Assembly: GCA_001464575.1 (NCBI GenBank)
Contig: LNFE01000112.1
Span: forward strand, 1-46,995
DNA from: Acidobacteria bacterium Ga0077553
Lineage (GTDB): Bacteria; Acidobacteriota; Terriglobia; Bryobacterales; Bryobacteraceae
DNA length: 46,995 nt
Direction: 5' to 3'
Below the pieces are notes generated by a model, which was not told the origin of the DNA, searched no databases, and saw only the letters and a program-made list of their open reading frames with translations. A program made the position numbers and the translations under genes. How positions within the stretch are numbered: the stretch's first letter is position 1; every line of letters begins with the position of its first letter. This document shows positions 44,662-46,995 of the stretch, piece after piece.

Positions 44662-46995
44662 CGAAAGGAAGGGATTAGATAGATATCGCTGTTTTCGGAG
44701 TCGGTAAGGGTGAGCAGGAGGCTCTGTTCGCCGGGGGCCAGTTTGAAGCCCCAGCCGGGCATACGATCGAAAGTGTGAAGGAGTTGGGGGCGTTCGGCGC
44801 CATAGGGCAGGAGGAAGAGTGCGGGTTTTGCGCTCGCGAGTGGGGCGATATAGTACAGTCCGCGCTGACCGGTTTCAAAGAGGGTGCGGCGGGTGAGTTG
44901 TTGCACCAAGCGCTGTTCCGGCGGCGGGGCCGGATCGGCCTTTCGGTGGATGAAGAGGCCTTCGCTCTCCTGCCGGTGGCTGTAATAGTAGGTGTTCCCG
45001 TCGGGGGTCTCGGCAATGTAGCGGGCGCCCGGTAGCGGGAGGCGGACGGCGGGAGCGAGTTCCGGGTAGGGCACGCGCCAGACTTCTCCGACGCTGTTGG
45101 GATAGCGGGCGAAGAACAGGGAGCGGCCGTCGGGACTCCAGCGGAGAAGGTCGGCGTTTTCGAGGATGGGGGTTTGGAACTCGAACGGTCCGGCGGCAGG
45201 GGTTCGATAGACTGCGTTGCGGCTGCCAGAGCGGACAGTAACGAGGAGGTGGCGCGAGTCGGGAGTCCAAGTGGCGTCGATGCCATCGGCGTCGGGGATA
45301 TCGGTAACTTGGCGGGTGTTGGCGCCGTTGGCGTCGGCGAGCCAGACTTGCTGGGGGCCGGTGCGGCTGGAACTGAAGACGATGGAACGGGAGTCTGGCG
45401 AGAGGCTGGCTTCCTCATCGGCTCCGGAGCCGGAGAGGACCCGTTCGAGCGCGTCTGGGCCGGAGCGATTGAAGTGATATCGCCACACGTTGTCGTCGGA
45501 GAGGTCGACGGTGTAGGCCAGTTTCCATGCGTTCCTGGCCACGGCGAAGCCCTGGACCGGCTGGGAGATGGCGCCGATCCGGGTGGGTGCACCGCCGGTG
45601 GCGGGCACGCGGAGAAGGGCGGAGTTTTCGAATGGTCCATTTGTGAAGATCACTTCGCGGCTATCCGGCGCCCACTGGATGCCGAGGATGCGTTGGCGCA
45701 GGCTGGTGATTTGACGTGGAGTGCCGATGGGTTCGTGGGTGGCCGAGAGAGGGACCACGTTGACCTCGGCGGAGCGGCCGGTGCGAAGCGCGTAGGCGAG
45801 GAAGCGACCGTCCGGGGAAACGGCGGGGAAATCGTAGCCGGAGTCGGGGGCGGGCGGGTATAGGGGTTTCCAAGTGGAGGCGCCCAGGTCGTAGCGGGCG
45901 AGGCCGTGTGAGCGACCGCCGGCCAGGCCGTAGGTAAACAGGATGGATTTGGCGTCGGGGGTCCAAGTGTGGTCGGCGACATAGGGGGCGTGGAAGAGGA
46001 CCTGCGGAATTGCTCCGGGGGCCAGCGATTGGAGCATGACGGCGTGTTCCCCGGAGGGTGTACGCCGGATGAAAGAGAAGGCTTGGGTGCCCGGTAAGGG
46101 ACAGGGACGAACATCGTCGGTGGGTCCGGCGATGAGCGCAACCGGACTGCCTCCTTTGGTGGGTTGACGGTAGATGTCACTCTGATTTAGGGGGCCATGG
46201 GCGAAGTATAGCCACTGGCCATCGTCGGAGAGGGCGGGGTCCTGGTCGAATCCGGCCTGGGTGACTAGGGGGACGGGGCGAGCGTAGTCGGGTGGGACGG
46301 GGCGATTGAAGCGGAGGGCGAGGGCAATCAGGAGGAGTACGACGGCGCCGGAGATGGCCAACTTGGCCGTGAGGCGGGGAGGAACTTTGAGGGCGTCGGC
46401 GAATTCGGAGGCGGTGGGATATCGGCGGGTGGGATCGGTATCGAGAGCAAGGGCAAGCGCGGGAAGAGGAAGGGGCTCGCCGGGAACGGGAAGATGTCCC
46501 GTGAGCATTTCGAACGCGACAAGTCCGAGGCTGTAGACGTCGGAACGGGTAGTGGGATTCGTTTCTTGCTCCGGCGCCATGTATCGGCTGGTGCCGGCCG
46601 CGATCCATTCGGCGGAGGAGGAGCGGAGGCGGGCGATGCCGAAATCGAGAATGGTGGCGCGTTCCTCGGGGGTGTCTGGTTCGGAGATGATGATGTTTTC
46701 CGGTTTGAGATCGAGATGAGCGATGCCGGCGCGGTGGGCGGCAGCGAGGGAGCGGCAGAGATCTCTGAGGAGGGCGAGGGTGCGGGCGCGGGGCAGGGGA
46801 CCGCGGGCGAGGAGTTGTCGCAAGGTGGGGCCGGGTACATAAGCAAGGACGAGGAAGGGAATTTGCTGGGGAGTCCATCCGGTATCCGAGATGCCGACGA
46901 TGCCGGGGTGTTGGATAGTGGCGAGGGCCTCGACCTCGGCTTGGAACATGCTTTGGATAGCGGGATGAGGTCCCAGCTGGTCGAGTATTTTGACG
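44658..46995 (-). CDS. Ser/Thr protein kinase with C-terminal TolB-like beta-propeller (5' end outside the window)
   Basis: The frame is open to the window edge; at least 778 residues are visible and the N-terminus is missing. The Lys of VKILDQLG at the very edge is the ATP-anchoring lysine. HLDLKPENIIIS is the catalytic loop, LDFGIARL the DFG, and YMAPEQ the activation-segment end. A single membrane helix, TAKLAISGAVVLLLIALALR, follows the kinase. The rest is a WD40-like/TolB propeller with repeated SPDGR and SPDSR units. The usual model is cytoplasmic kinase with an outside sensor propeller. The gene converges on the ECF gene, a common pairing for PknB-type regulation of a sigma factor. Confidence 0.92.
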   Translation of the reverse strand, partial: VKILDQLGPHPAIQSMFQAEVEALATIQHPGIVGISDTGWTPQQIPFLVLAYVPGPTLRQLLARGPLPRARTLALLRDLCRSLAAAHRAGIAHLDLKPENIIISEPDTPEERATILDFGIARLRSSSAEWIAAGTSRYMAPEQETNPTTRSDVYSLGLVAFEMLTGHLPVPGEPLPLPALALALDTDPTRRYPTASEFADALKVPPRLTAKLAISGAVVLLLIALALRFNRPVPPDYARPVPLVTQAGFDQDPALSDDGQWLYFAHGPLNQSDIYRQPTKGGSPVALIAGPTDDVRPCPLPGTQAFSFIRRTPSGEHAVMLQSLAPGAIPQVLFHAPYVADHTWTPDAKSILFTYGLAGGRSHGLARYDLGASTWKPLYPPAPDSGYDFPAVSPDGRFLAYALRTGRSAEVNVVPLSATHEPIGTPRQITSLRQRILGIQWAPDSREVIFTNGPFENSALLRVPATGGAPTRIGAISQPVQGFAVARNAWKLAYTVDLSDDNVWRYHFNRSGPDALERVLSGSGADEEASLSPDSRSIVFSSSRTGPQQVWLADANGANTRQVTDIPDADGIDATWTPDSRHLLVTVRSGSRNAVYRTPAAGPFEFQTPILENADLLRWSPDGRSLFFARYPNSVGEVWRVPYPELAPAVRLPLPGARYIAETPDGNTYYYSHRQESEGLFIHRKADPAPPPEQRLVQQLTRRTLFETGQRGLYYIAPLASAKPALFLLPYGAERPQLLHTFDRMPGWGFKLAPGEQSLLLTLTDSENSDIYLIPSFR

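Overview
The window looks like a piece of an Acidobacteriota chromosome, most like the Bryobacterales/Solibacter group. This is inferred from family content, not from a marker gene. It has high GC. It carries an acidobacterial duplicated-permease (ADOP/MacB-like) gene, a VWFA-related acidobacterial-domain protein, a large Oar-like TonB-dependent receptor with a carboxypeptidase-regulatory N-terminus, an SBBP/RHS giant protein, and ECF sigma factors next to a zinc-finger TPR protein, a TPR-CHAT protein and a Ser/Thr kinase with a TolB-like propeller. No rRNA, tRNA, CRISPR array or insertion sequence was found.

Layout. 1-7331 (+): the end of a possible cytochrome-like protein, then a tightly packed run of lysA, a two-component pair, a transglutaminase-like protease and an ADOP permease. 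The histidine kinase and the permease are both broken by an internal frameshift with apparent loss of conserved codons. 7332-11301 (-): a secreted M20 amidohydrolase and two coupled paralogues of an unrecognised family. 11380-12007 (-): remains of a frameshifted gene. 12100-26326 (-): nine genes with gaps of at most 27 bp or overlaps, in transcription order apbE, hemE, hemG/hemY, VWFA-domain protein, purQ, purL, purF, a class I aminotransferase and a SWIM-SNF2 helicase. 26327-26982: no supported gene. 26983-32336 (+): a TylF-like methyltransferase, a TonB-type receptor and a lipase-like hydrolase. 32343-44029 (-): a sigma factor, zinc-finger/TPR protein, signal-peptide TPR-CHAT protease, 2058-residue SBBP-RHS protein and small secreted protein. 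44116-46995: a second ECF sigma factor (+) converging on a kinase-propeller gene (-) that leaves the window.

How the genes relate. The 12.1-26.3 kb block joins haem and purine synthesis with an ApbE flavin transferase, and probably reads through into the helicase. The 32.3-44.0 kb block reads as a self-regulated surface or envelope module: sigma factor, membrane zinc-finger regulator, exported CHAT protease, giant exported RHS protein and small exported partner. It is the best candidate here for an undescribed system. GC skew of the + strand changes sign between roughly 12 and 20 kb irrespective of gene orientation.
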